Source of the DNA: Acetispira formosa (nom. nud.)
Lineage (GTDB): Bacteria > Desulfobacterota > Desulfarculia > Adiutricales > Adiutricaceae
Direction of reading: 5' to 3'
NCBI GenBank assembly: GCA_023525915.1
Contig: CP026657.1
Coordinates: 3,186,001-3,250,000, forward strand
DNA length: 64,000 nt
The position numbers and the translations under genes are program-made. The notes below the pieces were generated by a model, which worked only from the letters and a program-made list of their open reading frames with translations, did not search any database and was not told the origin of the DNA. Positions 16,694 to 24,947 of this stretch are shown here, piece by piece. Within the stretch, counting starts at the first letter, position 1. The number at the start of each line of letters is the position of its first letter.

Positions 16694-18139
16694 ATGACGA
16701 CTTTGAGCAAAGAAGCCATTATTGAAGGTTTGAAGAAAATCGTGCCGGGCGACCGCATTGTCAGCGAAGGCCAGGCCTTGAAGGAATCCAGCGTGGACCG
16801 CTTCAGAAAGTATGAGAGCATCTGCGGCGTCTGGACCCAACCCATTCCGGCGGCCATCGTCTATGCCAACTCCACAGAGGAAATCGCCAAAATCCTCACT
16901 TTCGCCAATGAAAATAAAATCAACGTGGTGCCCAGAAACGGCGCTTCGGCCACCGAAGGCGGGCTGGAGACAGTGGTGGAAAATTCCATCGTGCTGGACG
17001 GCTCCAACATGAAAAAAATCATCAAGATTGATCCGGTCAACATGCAGGCCACCTGCGAGTGCGGCGTCTCCCTTCAGGAGCTGGACGACCAGTGCCGGGC
17101 CATGGGCCTGACCACCGGCCATTCTCCTCAGTCCAAGCCTCTGGCCCAGATGGGCGGCCTGGTGGCCACCCGCAGCACCGGTCAGTTCTCCACCCTCTAC
17201 GGCGGCATCGAAGACATGGTCATCGGCCTGGAAGCCGTTTTCCCCGGCGGCCAGATTACCAGAATCAAAAACATCCCCCGCCGCGCGGCCGGGCCGGATA
17301 TCCGCCACGTCGTCATCGGCAACGAGGGCACTTTGTGCTACATCACCGAAGTGACGGTCAAGCTCTTTCCCTACTACCCGGACAACAACGAGTTCATGGG
17401 CTATGTGCTTGACAGCATGAAGCTGGGCTTTGAAATTCTGCGCGAGGTTATGGTGGCCGGCTACAAACCTTCCATCGCCCGTTTGTATGACCCTGAAGAC
17501 GGCGCTTATCACTTCTCGCATTTTGCCAACAACCGGTGCGTCTTGATCTTCATGAGCGAAGGCCCCAAACCCATTGCCGAGGCCACGGCCACGGCCATCA
17601 AGGAAATCGTGGCCAAACATCCTGAGTGCGAAGCGGTGGACCCGATGTACATCCAGCGCTGGTTCGAGCACCTCAACTGGGATCCGGCCAAAGTGGCGGA
17701 AGAGCGTGAGGAAATCGCCCAGACCCAAAACATCGGCCACACCACTGAAGTCTCCATCGTCTGGAGCGAAATCGCTGGTTTGTATGAAGCGGTGATGAAA
17801 AGGGTGCGGGCCGAAGTGCCTGACCTGACTATGCTGGGCGGCCACTCCTCCCACAGCTACATGAACGGCACCAACATCTATTTCATGTACTATTACAACC
17901 TGGTGGACATCAAGCCCGAAGAGGAAATTTCCAAATACCATATGCCCATTAAGAGCATTATTGTTGAGGAGACCATCAAGCGCGGCGGCTCGATGTGCCA
18001 CCACCACGGCGTGGGCAAACACCGCTCCCACTGGATTAAGGAAGAATACGGTTCCTCCTATTACATCCTGGAAACCCTGAAACAATCCTTTGACCCCAAC
18101 GGGATCATGAACAAGGGTTCCATTTTCCCGGTCAAGTAA
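16694..18139 (+). CDS. FAD-linked oxidase of the alkyl-DHAP synthase (AGPS)-like group
   Basis: A 481-residue protein. It has the PCMH-type FAD-binding domain (INVVPRNGASATEGGLE, GHSPQSKPLAQMGGLVATRS, GGIEDMVIGLEAV). The C-terminal domain has the His-rich motif GSMCHHHGVGKHR, which in alkyl-dihydroxyacetonephosphate synthases holds catalytic histidines. AGPS itself forms an ether bond, but bacterial relatives include 2-hydroxyacid and polyol dehydrogenases that hand electrons to ETF. A GGAAGG site precedes the ATG. The next two genes encode an ETF pair, which favours an electron-transferring dehydrogenase role here. An ether-lipid synthesis role remains the alternative. Confidence 0.8.
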   Translation: MTTLSKEAIIEGLKKIVPGDRIVSEGQALKESSVDRFRKYESICGVWTQPIPAAIVYANSTEEIAKILTFANENKINVVPRNGASATEGGLETVVENSIVLDGSNMKKIIKIDPVNMQATCECGVSLQELDDQCRAMGLTTGHSPQSKPLAQMGGLVATRSTGQFSTLYGGIEDMVIGLEAVFPGGQITRIKNIPRRAAGPDIRHVVIGNEGTLCYITEVTVKLFPYYPDNNEFMGYVLDSMKLGFEILREVMVAGYKPSIARLYDPEDGAYHFSHFANNRCVLIFMSEGPKPIAEATATAIKEIVAKHPECEAVDPMYIQRWFEHLNWDPAKVAEEREEIAQTQNIGHTTEVSIVWSEIAGLYEAVMKRVRAEVPDLTMLGGHSSHSYMNGTNIYFMYYYNLVDIKPEEEISKYHMPIKSIIVEETIKRGGSMCHHHGVGKHRSHWIKEEYGSSYYILETLKQSFDPNGIMNKGSIFPVK

Positions 18140-18152
18140 CCCGCGGCCCTAA

Positions 18153-18182
18153 GGGCGGCGCTCTTCATCGAAGACGCCGCCC
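18153..18182 (+). other. Intercistronic hairpin between flavoenzyme and EtfB genes
   Basis: GGGCGGCG-c-TCTTC atc GAAGA-CGCCGCCC without a T-run. It may protect the upstream mRNA 3' end or tune expression within the operon. Confidence 0.5.
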
Positions 18183-18208
18183 GGCCCATCCCATTGCGGG
18201 AGGCAGTG

Positions 18209-18994
18209 ATGAATGTTCTTGTCTGTTTCAAGGCCGTGCCTGATCTGGACTCCCTGCATGAGCAGGATTGGAGGAGCGGGGATGGTTCACGCCCGGAAAC
18301 GCGGTTTGTCAAAACCATCATAAATCCTTTGGATGAAAGCGCTCTGGAACTGGCCCTGAAACTGCGCGACAACAATGGCGATATCGGTTTGACGGCCATG
18401 ACCATCGGCGATGAAAAAGCCGACGCCATACTGAAAACCCTGCTGGCCCTGCGCTTTGACGAAGTGAAGCGTCTTTCAGTTTCCTCCGCGCCCCTGTTCA
18501 ACCCTGAGGCTGTGGCCGCTGTAGTGGCTGAACAGGCGGGCGGCAATTATGACCTCATTATTATGGGCGGCCAAAGCGCGGACGGCGCAAATGGCGCGAC
18601 ACCATTGCTGGTAGCTGAAAAGCTGGGCTGGCCATGCCTGACCGAAGTTTCCGCCCTGGAATTAAACGGCGGTCTTATCACCGTGGAAAGCCAGTGCGAC
18701 GACGGCTGTCTGCGGCTTGAGGCCAAACCGCCGCTGGTGCTGGCTATCGGCAACGCACCCTCCACCTACCTGCGCGTACCTACTCTTAAAGACAGAATGA
18801 GCCTGGGCAAGCGGCCAGTTGAAATCCTTGCTCTTAACGACGTCAGCGAATCCGGTTCGAAGCTCACACCTCTGACTCTGACGGTTGACGATCATTCCCG
18901 CTCCGCTGAGATAATCGACGGCGGCGCGGCGGAAAAGGCCGCTGTCATCTGGCGTGACCATGTTCAGCCCTGGCTGGGCAAAAGGAGGCGGTGA
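18209..18994 (+). CDS. etfB: Electron transfer flavoprotein beta subunit
   Basis: A 261-residue protein starting MNVLVCFKAVPDLDSL, the EtfB N-terminus, with INPLDESALELALKLRD, a Rossmann-like core and IMGGQSADGANGATPLLVAEKLGWPCL, which occupies the place of the AMP/FAD-binding loop. The ATG at 18209 has GGGAGG 5 bases upstream. The next gene (EtfA) starts before this stop codon, so the subunits are coupled. The loop differs from the D-G-D-T-x-Q-V-G-P form of the second ETF in this operon, suggesting the two ETFs differ in cofactor or partner. The likely partner is the AGPS-like flavoenzyme directly upstream. Confidence 0.88.
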   Translation: MNVLVCFKAVPDLDSLHEQDWRSGDGSRPETRFVKTIINPLDESALELALKLRDNNGDIGLTAMTIGDEKADAILKTLLALRFDEVKRLSVSSAPLFNPEAVAAVVAEQAGGNYDLIIMGGQSADGANGATPLLVAEKLGWPCLTEVSALELNGGLITVESQCDDGCLRLEAKPPLVLAIGNAPSTYLRVPTLKDRMSLGKRPVEILALNDVSESGSKLTPLTLTVDDHSRSAEIIDGGAAEKAAVIWRDHVQPWLGKRRR

Positions 18995-19938
18995 TGAAAT
19001 TTTCCGTCCTGCTCAATGGCTGTTCAGAGTCATTTGAACGCCGGGCCGCTGAATTGCGCGGCTTTATCCGCGATCATGTTGGACATGAATTTGTCGCTGA
19101 TAAAACGATTGTGCTGTGCCCTGATTTTAAAAAACGAGATTATTTTGAGGCCAATTCCGTAACCCCCAAATTGGCGCTGGTCAGTCTCGGCGGCTATCAG
19201 CCGGAGAAAGCTCTGGCGGCGTTAAAAGATGTTTGCCGCGATGAGGAAATTATGCTTCTTCCTGGTGATTTTTTTGGCGCGGAAATATCAGTGCGTCTGG
19301 GCGCCCGCCTTGGGGGAGCCGGTTTCACCGGAGTTACCCAGATGCGGCTGGAAGATGGAAAGCCGGTCTGCGACAAAAAAGTTTATGCCCAGAAAATGAC
19401 GGCTTCCTTCAAAATAGAACAGCTTCCGTTGTGCCTTTCCATTGCCAAAGGTATTGCGGAAGAGGCCGACAGGGTTAACGAGCCACTCCGTGAAACAGTG
19501 GAAATCGACAAGACTTCAGAAGCTGGCGGTGAGCATATTGTTTCTTGCGGCCTGACGCCGCAGCCGGATGAGGCCGGGCTGGAACAGAGCGACTTCCTGA
19601 TGGTCGGCGGCAAGGGGCTGGGCGGGCCGGAGGGCGTTGAACGTTTGAAACGTCTGGCCGAAAAAGCCGGAGCCGATTGGGGAGTCAGCCGCCCGGTGGC
19701 CATGAGCGGCTGGGCTCCGATGGAGCGCATGATCGGCGTTTCCGGGATTATGGCCAAGCCTGAAATGTGTTTGTGCTTTGGCGCGTCCGGTGCGGCGGCT
19801 CTCTACGCGGGGATAGCCAGGGGCCGGAAAATAATCGCGGTCAACCGTGACGGCAAAGCTCCGATAATTCACCAGTCCGACGCGGCGGCAATCGATGATT
19901 GCCTGGCCGTGTTGGACGAATTGGCAAAACTGGCATAA
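18991..19938 (+). CDS. etfA: Electron transfer flavoprotein alpha subunit
   Basis: A 315-residue protein. The C-terminal FAD-binding domain is clear: VGGKGLGGPEGVERL, SRPVAMSGWAPMERMIGVSG, CFGASGAAALYAG and IIAVNRDGKAPI, matching the EtfA domain II motifs though diverged from mitochondrial-type ones. The N-terminal domain (residues 1-180) is weakly conserved. Together with the preceding EtfB it would form an FAD-containing heterodimer that takes electrons from a dehydrogenase. It overlaps etfB by 4 bases (TGATGA). A 96-bp hairpin element follows 10 bases after the stop and may end or punctuate the transcript. Confidence 0.88.
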   Translation: MMKFSVLLNGCSESFERRAAELRGFIRDHVGHEFVADKTIVLCPDFKKRDYFEANSVTPKLALVSLGGYQPEKALAALKDVCRDEEIMLLPGDFFGAEISVRLGARLGGAGFTGVTQMRLEDGKPVCDKKVYAQKMTASFKIEQLPLCLSIAKGIAEEADRVNEPLRETVEIDKTSEAGGEHIVSCGLTPQPDEAGLEQSDFLMVGGKGLGGPEGVERLKRLAEKAGADWGVSRPVAMSGWAPMERMIGVSGIMAKPEMCLCFGASGAAALYAGIARGRKIIAVNRDGKAPIIHQSDAAAIDDCLAVLDELAKLA

Positions 19939-19947
19939 TCAGCGGAT

Positions 19948-20043
19948 GACCGCCGCCGGGAGAAATGTTTTTGCCCGGTGAGGTTCCGGGGGTCTTTAGT
20001 CACCTCACCGGGCAAAAACATTTCTCCCGGCGGCTGCCTGGTC
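19948..20043. repeat. Family B long-hairpin element, copy B1
   Basis: GACCGCCGCCGGG at the left and CCCGGCGGCTGCCTGGTC at the right, with a perfect 32-bp stem including AAATGTTTTTGCCCGG and TGAGG/CCTCA, around the loop TTCCGGGGGTCTTTAGTC. The same element, with different but still complementary stem bases, lies at 36089-36183. Confidence 0.85.
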
Positions 20044-20160
20044 GGCTTGCCCCAGGGGTGGAAAGTGCGCCCGGCTCCCGGCGGGTTATAGGATATCAGA
20101 AATTTTTAGCTTTACACAGCTCCAGGTCCGATTTGGACCACACACAGAGAGGCATGATAA

Positions 20161-21273
20161 ATGACCAGTTCCAGAAGCCGCGCGTTTGGCGGTCCCTTCA
20201 GATATGTACAGGGTCCAGGCGAGTTGACCAACCTTGCGCAGCACGCCGCCGATTACGGAGACCGCCTGTTTCTTCTGGTCGATGGATTCCTGATGGACTC
20301 AATACGCGCTCGCTTCAATGACGAAAGCGCGGCCATGACCTGGGAAAAATTTAGCGGCGAATGCACGGAAGCGGAGGTCGGCCGGGTAGCCGCGCTGGCT
20401 TCAGAGGCCAAAGCTCAGGTGATAGTGGGCGTGGGCGGCGGAAAGACCCTGGACGCGGCCAAGCTGGCGGCGGCCAATCTCAGCCTGCCCCTGATAATCG
20501 CCCCCACCAGTGCCTCCACCGATGCGCCTACCAGCGCCATGTCGGTGCTCTACAAGGAAACAGGCGAACATGTCCGGGCCGTCTGCCTGAAACACTCGGC
20601 CGAACTGGTGCTGGTTGATTCATCCATAATTGCGGCCGCGCCTCTGCGGCTGCTTGTGGCCGGCATGGGCGACGCGCTCTCCACCTGGTTTGAGGCCAGG
20701 GCCAACGCGGCCTCCGATACAGCCAACTATATCGGGCGCGGCTACCGCCGTTCGCTTGCGGCAATGGCCATTGCGGAAAAATGTTACCGGACTCTCTTGG
20801 CCGACGGCTTTACGGCCCGTCTGGCCCTGGAGAACGGCGCGGTGACGGAGGCGGTGGAAAACGTTATTGAAGCCAACATCCTGTTGAGCGGATTGGGTTT
20901 TGAAAATACCGGCTGTGCCGGGGCCCACGCCGTGCACACCGGCTTTCATGAGATTGAATCGGCCGCCGGAGCCTACCACGGTGAAATAGTGGCCTTTGGA
21001 GTCCTCTTTCAATTGATGCTGGAGAACGCGCCTGCCGTGGAGGTGGAGGAAGTTCTCCAGTTCATGTATCAGGTCGGCCTTCCCATGACCATGACAGATC
21101 TGAATGTTGAGCCGACTGAAGAGAATTTCCAAAAAATAGCCGGCCGTATTCTGGACGGCAATTCCGGTGTGGAAGCCGAACCTTTTCTGGTGACTCGAGA
21201 TTTGGTTCTGGGTGCGCTGAAAACCGCCGACGCGATGGGCAGACGATTCAAAAGCCGTGCGGCCAAGGTTTGA
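20161..21273 (+). CDS. Glycerol dehydrogenase-like iron/zinc alcohol dehydrogenase
   Basis: A 370-residue protein of the GldA group. GVGGGKTLDAAKLAA is the NAD-binding loop. GMGDALSTWFEA carries the first metal-binding aspartate, GAHAVHTGFHEIE the first histidine and YHGEIVAFG the second, all in the family's order. Family members oxidise glycerol or related polyols to ketones with NAD+. An AGAGAGG site lies 8 bases before the ATG. It sits between two flavoprotein/ETF sets, so the operon may degrade a polyol through a ketone which the FGGY kinase then phosphorylates; this flow is inference. Glycerol-1-phosphate dehydrogenase is a less likely alternative. Confidence 0.85.
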   Translation: MTSSRSRAFGGPFRYVQGPGELTNLAQHAADYGDRLFLLVDGFLMDSIRARFNDESAAMTWEKFSGECTEAEVGRVAALASEAKAQVIVGVGGGKTLDAAKLAAANLSLPLIIAPTSASTDAPTSAMSVLYKETGEHVRAVCLKHSAELVLVDSSIIAAAPLRLLVAGMGDALSTWFEARANAASDTANYIGRGYRRSLAAMAIAEKCYRTLLADGFTARLALENGAVTEAVENVIEANILLSGLGFENTGCAGAHAVHTGFHEIESAAGAYHGEIVAFGVLFQLMLENAPAVEVEEVLQFMYQVGLPMTMTDLNVEPTEENFQKIAGRILDGNSGVEAEPFLVTRDLVLGALKTADAMGRRFKSRAAKV

Positions 21274-21304
21274 GATAACACCGTCTTTTAAATGGAGGTG
21301 ACCG

Positions 21305-22741
21305 GTGACCATTGAAATGTCGGATCAATACGCTTCTTATCTCCATGATGAATCGCGCTTAACCGGAGAGGCGCGGTCGATCTCTTTTCCTGAAACGGAG
21401 CCAGAGGCGATAGAGATAGTGAGAAGCTGCTATGAGCGGCAAGTGCCTATAACGGTGCAGGGTTCGAGAACGGGCCTTTGCGGCGGCGCGGTGCCGTGCG
21501 GCGGGCATATTCTCAATCTCAGCCGTATGGCCGCGCCCCTAAGCCTGGAAAAAGAGGGCGACACTTTCCTTCTGACAGTGCAGCCGGGCCTGATGCTCTC
21601 CGCGCTGGGCAACAGCCTCCGCGCCCGGCGCTTCGAGTGGGCCTTTGATTGCGTCGACTCAGGGCTGGAAAAAGAATTCAAGTCCGGGCCGGAAATGTTC
21701 TGGCCGCCGGACCCCAGTGAACTGACAGCCAGCATTGGCGGCATTGTCTCCACCAACGGACGCGGTCCGGGCGCTTTCAAATATGGCTCCGCCTGTGCCC
21801 ACGTCCATTCTGTGCGCCTGATCACGGCTGACGGTAATATAGCGGAAGCGGTGAACCAGCCTGATAATCCGCTTTTTTCGGCGGTGATCGGCGGTGAGGG
21901 CATGTTCGGCGCGATAACGGCCGTTACTCTGCGCCTGTCGCCCAAACCGCCGGAGATGTGGGGGATATGTTTTTTCTTTAATGATGAAAACAGCGCGGCG
22001 GCCTTTATTGACAAGGCCAAATCGCTTAATCCAACGTCGCTGGCCGCACTCGATTTTCTCGATGGGGCCTCCATGAAAATGGTGGATGAGCTGAAAAAGG
22101 TGGCCGCCAAACTGAGAGAATTGCCGGATACGCCGGAAAACGCGGCGGGCGCGGTGTATATGGAAATACATGCCGACGACGAGGCACAGTTGGAAGAGAC
22201 GGCGGGGCAGTTGATGGAAGCGGCTGAAGAGCTGGGCAGCGACATGGACAGCTCGTGGTCGCTGGCCGGGGATGAGATGGAAAAGCTGCGGCTCTTCCGC
22301 CATGCCGTGCCTGAAGCCCTCAATGCCGCGCTGGACCGGATTCGTCAAAAGAATCCAGAAATTCACAAGACCGCCGGGGACTTCACCTGGCCGGAATCCA
22401 GTTTTGGCCAAACCGTGCAAATCTTCCGTCAGGACATCAGCCAGAGCGGCCTGGATGGTTTTATTTTCGGACACTCCACCGACAACCACCTGCACGTCAA
22501 CCTTCTGCCCGGCAGTCAGGGAGAGAAGGAAAAGGCTCTGAGCCTGATGGAGAAATGGCTGAAAATCAGCCGGGAACAGGGCGGCAGCCTCTTCCGGGAG
22601 CATGGGGTGGGCAAGCTCAAGAAAAAACTGTATGCCGCGGCCCAGCCGCCGGAGGAAATCGCGGCCGTGGTCAGGCTGAAGGAAACTTTCGATCCGTCCT
22701 GGCTCTGGAATCCGGGCAATAAAATCGACCGGGGCGAGTGA
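21305..22741 (+). CDS. GlcD-like FAD-binding oxidase (2-hydroxyacid dehydrogenase type)
   Basis: A 478-residue protein. The FAD-binding PCMH domain shows VPITVQGSRTGLCGGAVPCGGHILNLSRM and PSELTASIGGIVSTNGRG. The C-terminal FAD-oxidase domain has FGHSTDNHLHVNLLP and FREHGVGKLKKKLYAAA, as in glycolate or D-lactate dehydrogenases (GlcD/Dld). The GTG start at 21305 follows GGAGG. The stop is 1 base before the ATG of the EtfB-EtfA fusion, an arrangement resembling the LctD-LctB-LctC lactate dehydrogenase/ETF complexes of anaerobes. Substrate is unknown; a 2-hydroxyacid is most likely. Confidence 0.85.
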   Translation: MTIEMSDQYASYLHDESRLTGEARSISFPETEPEAIEIVRSCYERQVPITVQGSRTGLCGGAVPCGGHILNLSRMAAPLSLEKEGDTFLLTVQPGLMLSALGNSLRARRFEWAFDCVDSGLEKEFKSGPEMFWPPDPSELTASIGGIVSTNGRGPGAFKYGSACAHVHSVRLITADGNIAEAVNQPDNPLFSAVIGGEGMFGAITAVTLRLSPKPPEMWGICFFFNDENSAAAFIDKAKSLNPTSLAALDFLDGASMKMVDELKKVAAKLRELPDTPENAAGAVYMEIHADDEAQLEETAGQLMEAAEELGSDMDSSWSLAGDEMEKLRLFRHAVPEALNAALDRIRQKNPEIHKTAGDFTWPESSFGQTVQIFRQDISQSGLDGFIFGHSTDNHLHVNLLPGSQGEKEKALSLMEKWLKISREQGGSLFREHGVGKLKKKLYAAAQPPEEIAAVVRLKETFDPSWLWNPGNKIDRGE

Positions 22742-22742
22742 C

Positions 22743-24593
22743 ATGAAAATAGCCGTTTGCATCAAGCAGGTTCCGGCCGAACGTGAAGGGGCCACTGATC
22801 TCAAGCTGGGTCTGGTTATCCGCACCGGCCGCCGCCGGATGAATCCCTATGACGCTCCGGCGGTTGAGGCGGCCCTGCAACTAAAGGAGCGCTTCGGCGG
22901 CCGGGTGGACGTGTTCTCAATGGGGCCGCAAAGCGCCGGTGAAGTGATCGGCGAGGCCATGTCTATGGGGGCGGATGGCGGCTGGCTGATGACGGACCGG
23001 GTCTTTGCCGGAGCCGACACCCTGGCCACGGCCCGCACCCTGGCCGCCGGCATGGCAACGGTCGATCAATATGATCTGATCATCTGCGGACTGAAGACTA
23101 CTGACGGCGACACCGGACAGGTCGGCCCGGCCCTGGCCGCGCTTCTGGAAAAACCTTTTGCGGGCCGGGTGGAAAGCTTTGACGAATATGATGAACAAAA
23201 CGGACTGACGCTGCATCACAAAGTCGATCAATGGCTCCAGACCGTGCGCCTTAAACTGCCGGGAGTTATTTCAGTGGTGCGCGAAAATTTCGTACCGCGC
23301 ATTCCCGGCCTCAAGGCGCGGATGAAAAAGAAAATTATAAATGAGATTCATTTCTCTGATTTAGCGGAAAAGGATGAAAATCTCTACGGACTGAAAGGCT
23401 CCCCCACCCGCATCAAAAGGGCTTATGTCCCCGAACGCCCCCCAACTGGCCAAATCCTGGAGGCGGGCGGTGAAAAAGCCGCCGAGATTGTTCTGTCAGC
23501 GATAAATGAGGCCATAGCCCAAGGGGGCCTCGCTCTTAATACGATGATGGCCGCCAAAACCCGCGATTACGGGAAACCCTCACCTAGACGAAGGATGCGC
23601 GAGCATCCGTGGGTCCAGGGCTCTGCCCTGGTGAGTTGGTTGGAGACGGATAGTCAGGGGCGGCTTACTGGTCTGTCGATGGAATTGGCTGGTGAATCTC
23701 GCCGACTGGGCGCGGAGGCCGGGTTTCCCGCTTGGGGGATCTTCATTGAAGAGAGCGAACCGGCTGATCTCGATAAGCTGGACCTTGACCGGATTTTTAT
23801 TTACCAGAGGCCCGGAGGCGATTTCAACGCCCAGGATTTTGCCGACGCGCTGGTCAGTTGCGTCAAAGACTTTCAACCCTCAACCGTGCTGCTCGGAGCC
23901 ACGGACAGAGGCAAGGACGTGGCCCCCCTGGCCGCCGCCAGACTCGGGACGGGCCTGACGGCCGACTGCGTGGAATTGCGCATGGACGACGGCGACAATC
24001 TCTTGCAAATCCGCCCGGCCTTTGGCGGCAACGTTATGGCCGAGATCCTCACCCCCCTGGCCCGCCCGCAGTTCGCCACCGTGCGGCAAGGCGCGTTTAA
24101 GGCCGCCCCGCTAAAAGCCTTCGCCGGGCCCGAAATCGTGCGCCTGAAGCATCAGAGCCGGCCGGATTCTTTCGGCCTTGAGGTGCTGGAAAGAACGGAG
24201 CGGCCAGAGGCCTCTTCCCTGGATGAGGCGCGGATTATTCTGGCGGTCGGCTGTGGTTTCAAGTCCGCGGCCGACCTCGATATTGTCCAGGCCCTGGCCC
24301 GCGCCAAAGGCGCGGAGGTGGGGGCCACCCGCTCAGTGGTCGAGCGGGGCTGGATGCCGCCGGAAGCGCAAATCGGCCTGTCCGGCCGCAGTGTGTCGCC
24401 GTCGCTTCTGATTACTCTGGGCGTGTCGGGCTCCGTGCAGTTTCTGGCCGGCATACGCGGGGCCGAGCGGCTTGTCGCTATCAACAACGACCCGGCCGCG
24501 CCCATTTTTTCCGCCGCCCAGGTCTGTCTGTGTGCAGATGTGTACCAAGTGCTTCCTTTCCTTGAAAAATACCTCTCCCAATGTGAGGAATGA
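22743..24593 (+). CDS. Fused electron transfer flavoprotein EtfB-EtfA with repeat-derived linker
   Basis: A 616-residue single chain. Residues 1 to about 258 are a complete EtfB (MKIAVCIKQVPAERE, MNPYDAPAVEAALQLKE, KTTDGDTGQVGPALAALL). Residues about 300-616 are a complete EtfA (LTGLSMELAGESRRLG, VLLGATDRGKDVAPLAAARL, RSVVERGWMPPEAQIGLSG, GVSGSVQFLAG, LVAINNDPAAPIF). ETF subunits are normally separate proteins. The joint, residues about 259-297, is encoded by a family C repeat lying in frame. The D-G-D-T-x-Q-V-G-P loop resembles that of ETFs in bifurcating or FixAB-type systems, from memory of the family. The likely partner is the GlcD-like enzyme just upstream. Confidence 0.88.
   Translation: MKIAVCIKQVPAEREGATDLKLGLVIRTGRRRMNPYDAPAVEAALQLKERFGGRVDVFSMGPQSAGEVIGEAMSMGADGGWLMTDRVFAGADTLATARTLAAGMATVDQYDLIICGLKTTDGDTGQVGPALAALLEKPFAGRVESFDEYDEQNGLTLHHKVDQWLQTVRLKLPGVISVVRENFVPRIPGLKARMKKKIINEIHFSDLAEKDENLYGLKGSPTRIKRAYVPERPPTGQILEAGGEKAAEIVLSAINEAIAQGGLALNTMMAAKTRDYGKPSPRRRMREHPWVQGSALVSWLETDSQGRLTGLSMELAGESRRLGAEAGFPAWGIFIEESEPADLDKLDLDRIFIYQRPGGDFNAQDFADALVSCVKDFQPSTVLLGATDRGKDVAPLAAARLGTGLTADCVELRMDDGDNLLQIRPAFGGNVMAEILTPLARPQFATVRQGAFKAAPLKAFAGPEIVRLKHQSRPDSFGLEVLERTERPEASSLDEARIILAVGCGFKSAADLDIVQALARAKGAEVGATRSVVERGWMPPEAQIGLSGRSVSPSLLITLGVSGSVQFLAGIRGAERLVAINNDPAAPIFSAAQVCLCADVYQVLPFLEKYLSQCEE
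23518..23632 (+). repeat. Family C palindromic repeat, copy C3, inside the ETF fusion gene
   Basis: Same series as C1: GCTCTTAATACGATGATGGCC, ACGGGAAACCCTCACC, GACGAAGGATGCGCGAGC and CCAGGGCtctGCCCTGG. It is read through in frame as the linker between the EtfB and EtfA parts. Confidence 0.85.
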
Positions 24594-24947
24594 AATAATT
24601 ATGTCATCAGCGGTTGCTTATGAAGGTTCCACTCACGGCCGCTTCTCGTCTCTCAAAATACCCCCTACACCTTGGTGTATTTTTGTGGTATATTAGTAAT
24701 CAATGTTAAAGTATTGCGGCGGCGATAATGAATGATGTCACTTTTCACCGCCGCTCTCGCTCATCGGGAAAAATTTTTCTATTGAAGAGATGTTCCTGGA
24801 AGGTGTTTATATTTCCGTCAGCAGTTTGTTGCATGGCTCCCGGCCTATGATTGGAATGAAGCACCGGCATAAAAACTCGAAAAAGCATTTGTATATAAAC
24901 ATATTTTTAGTTGTTAAATTTTGAATTAAATATGAGTCGCCATCTTT
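24594..24947. other. Non-coding stretch, AT-rich at its right end
   Basis: No gene is seen. The last 60 bases (TTGTATATAAACATATTTTTAG region, about 24890-24930) are AT-rich and probably hold the promoter of the sensor kinase; no clear -35/-10 pair can be fixed. Confidence 0.4.

Noticed and set aside
16676..18085. 469-codon minus-strand ORF opposite the AGPS-like gene
   Set aside because: Shadow of a strongly supported gene in GC-rich DNA; its His/Asp-rich composition is typical of antisense frames.
21659..22825. 388-codon minus-strand ORF opposite the GlcD-like gene
   Set aside because: Antisense shadow; it overlaps two supported genes and has no domain.
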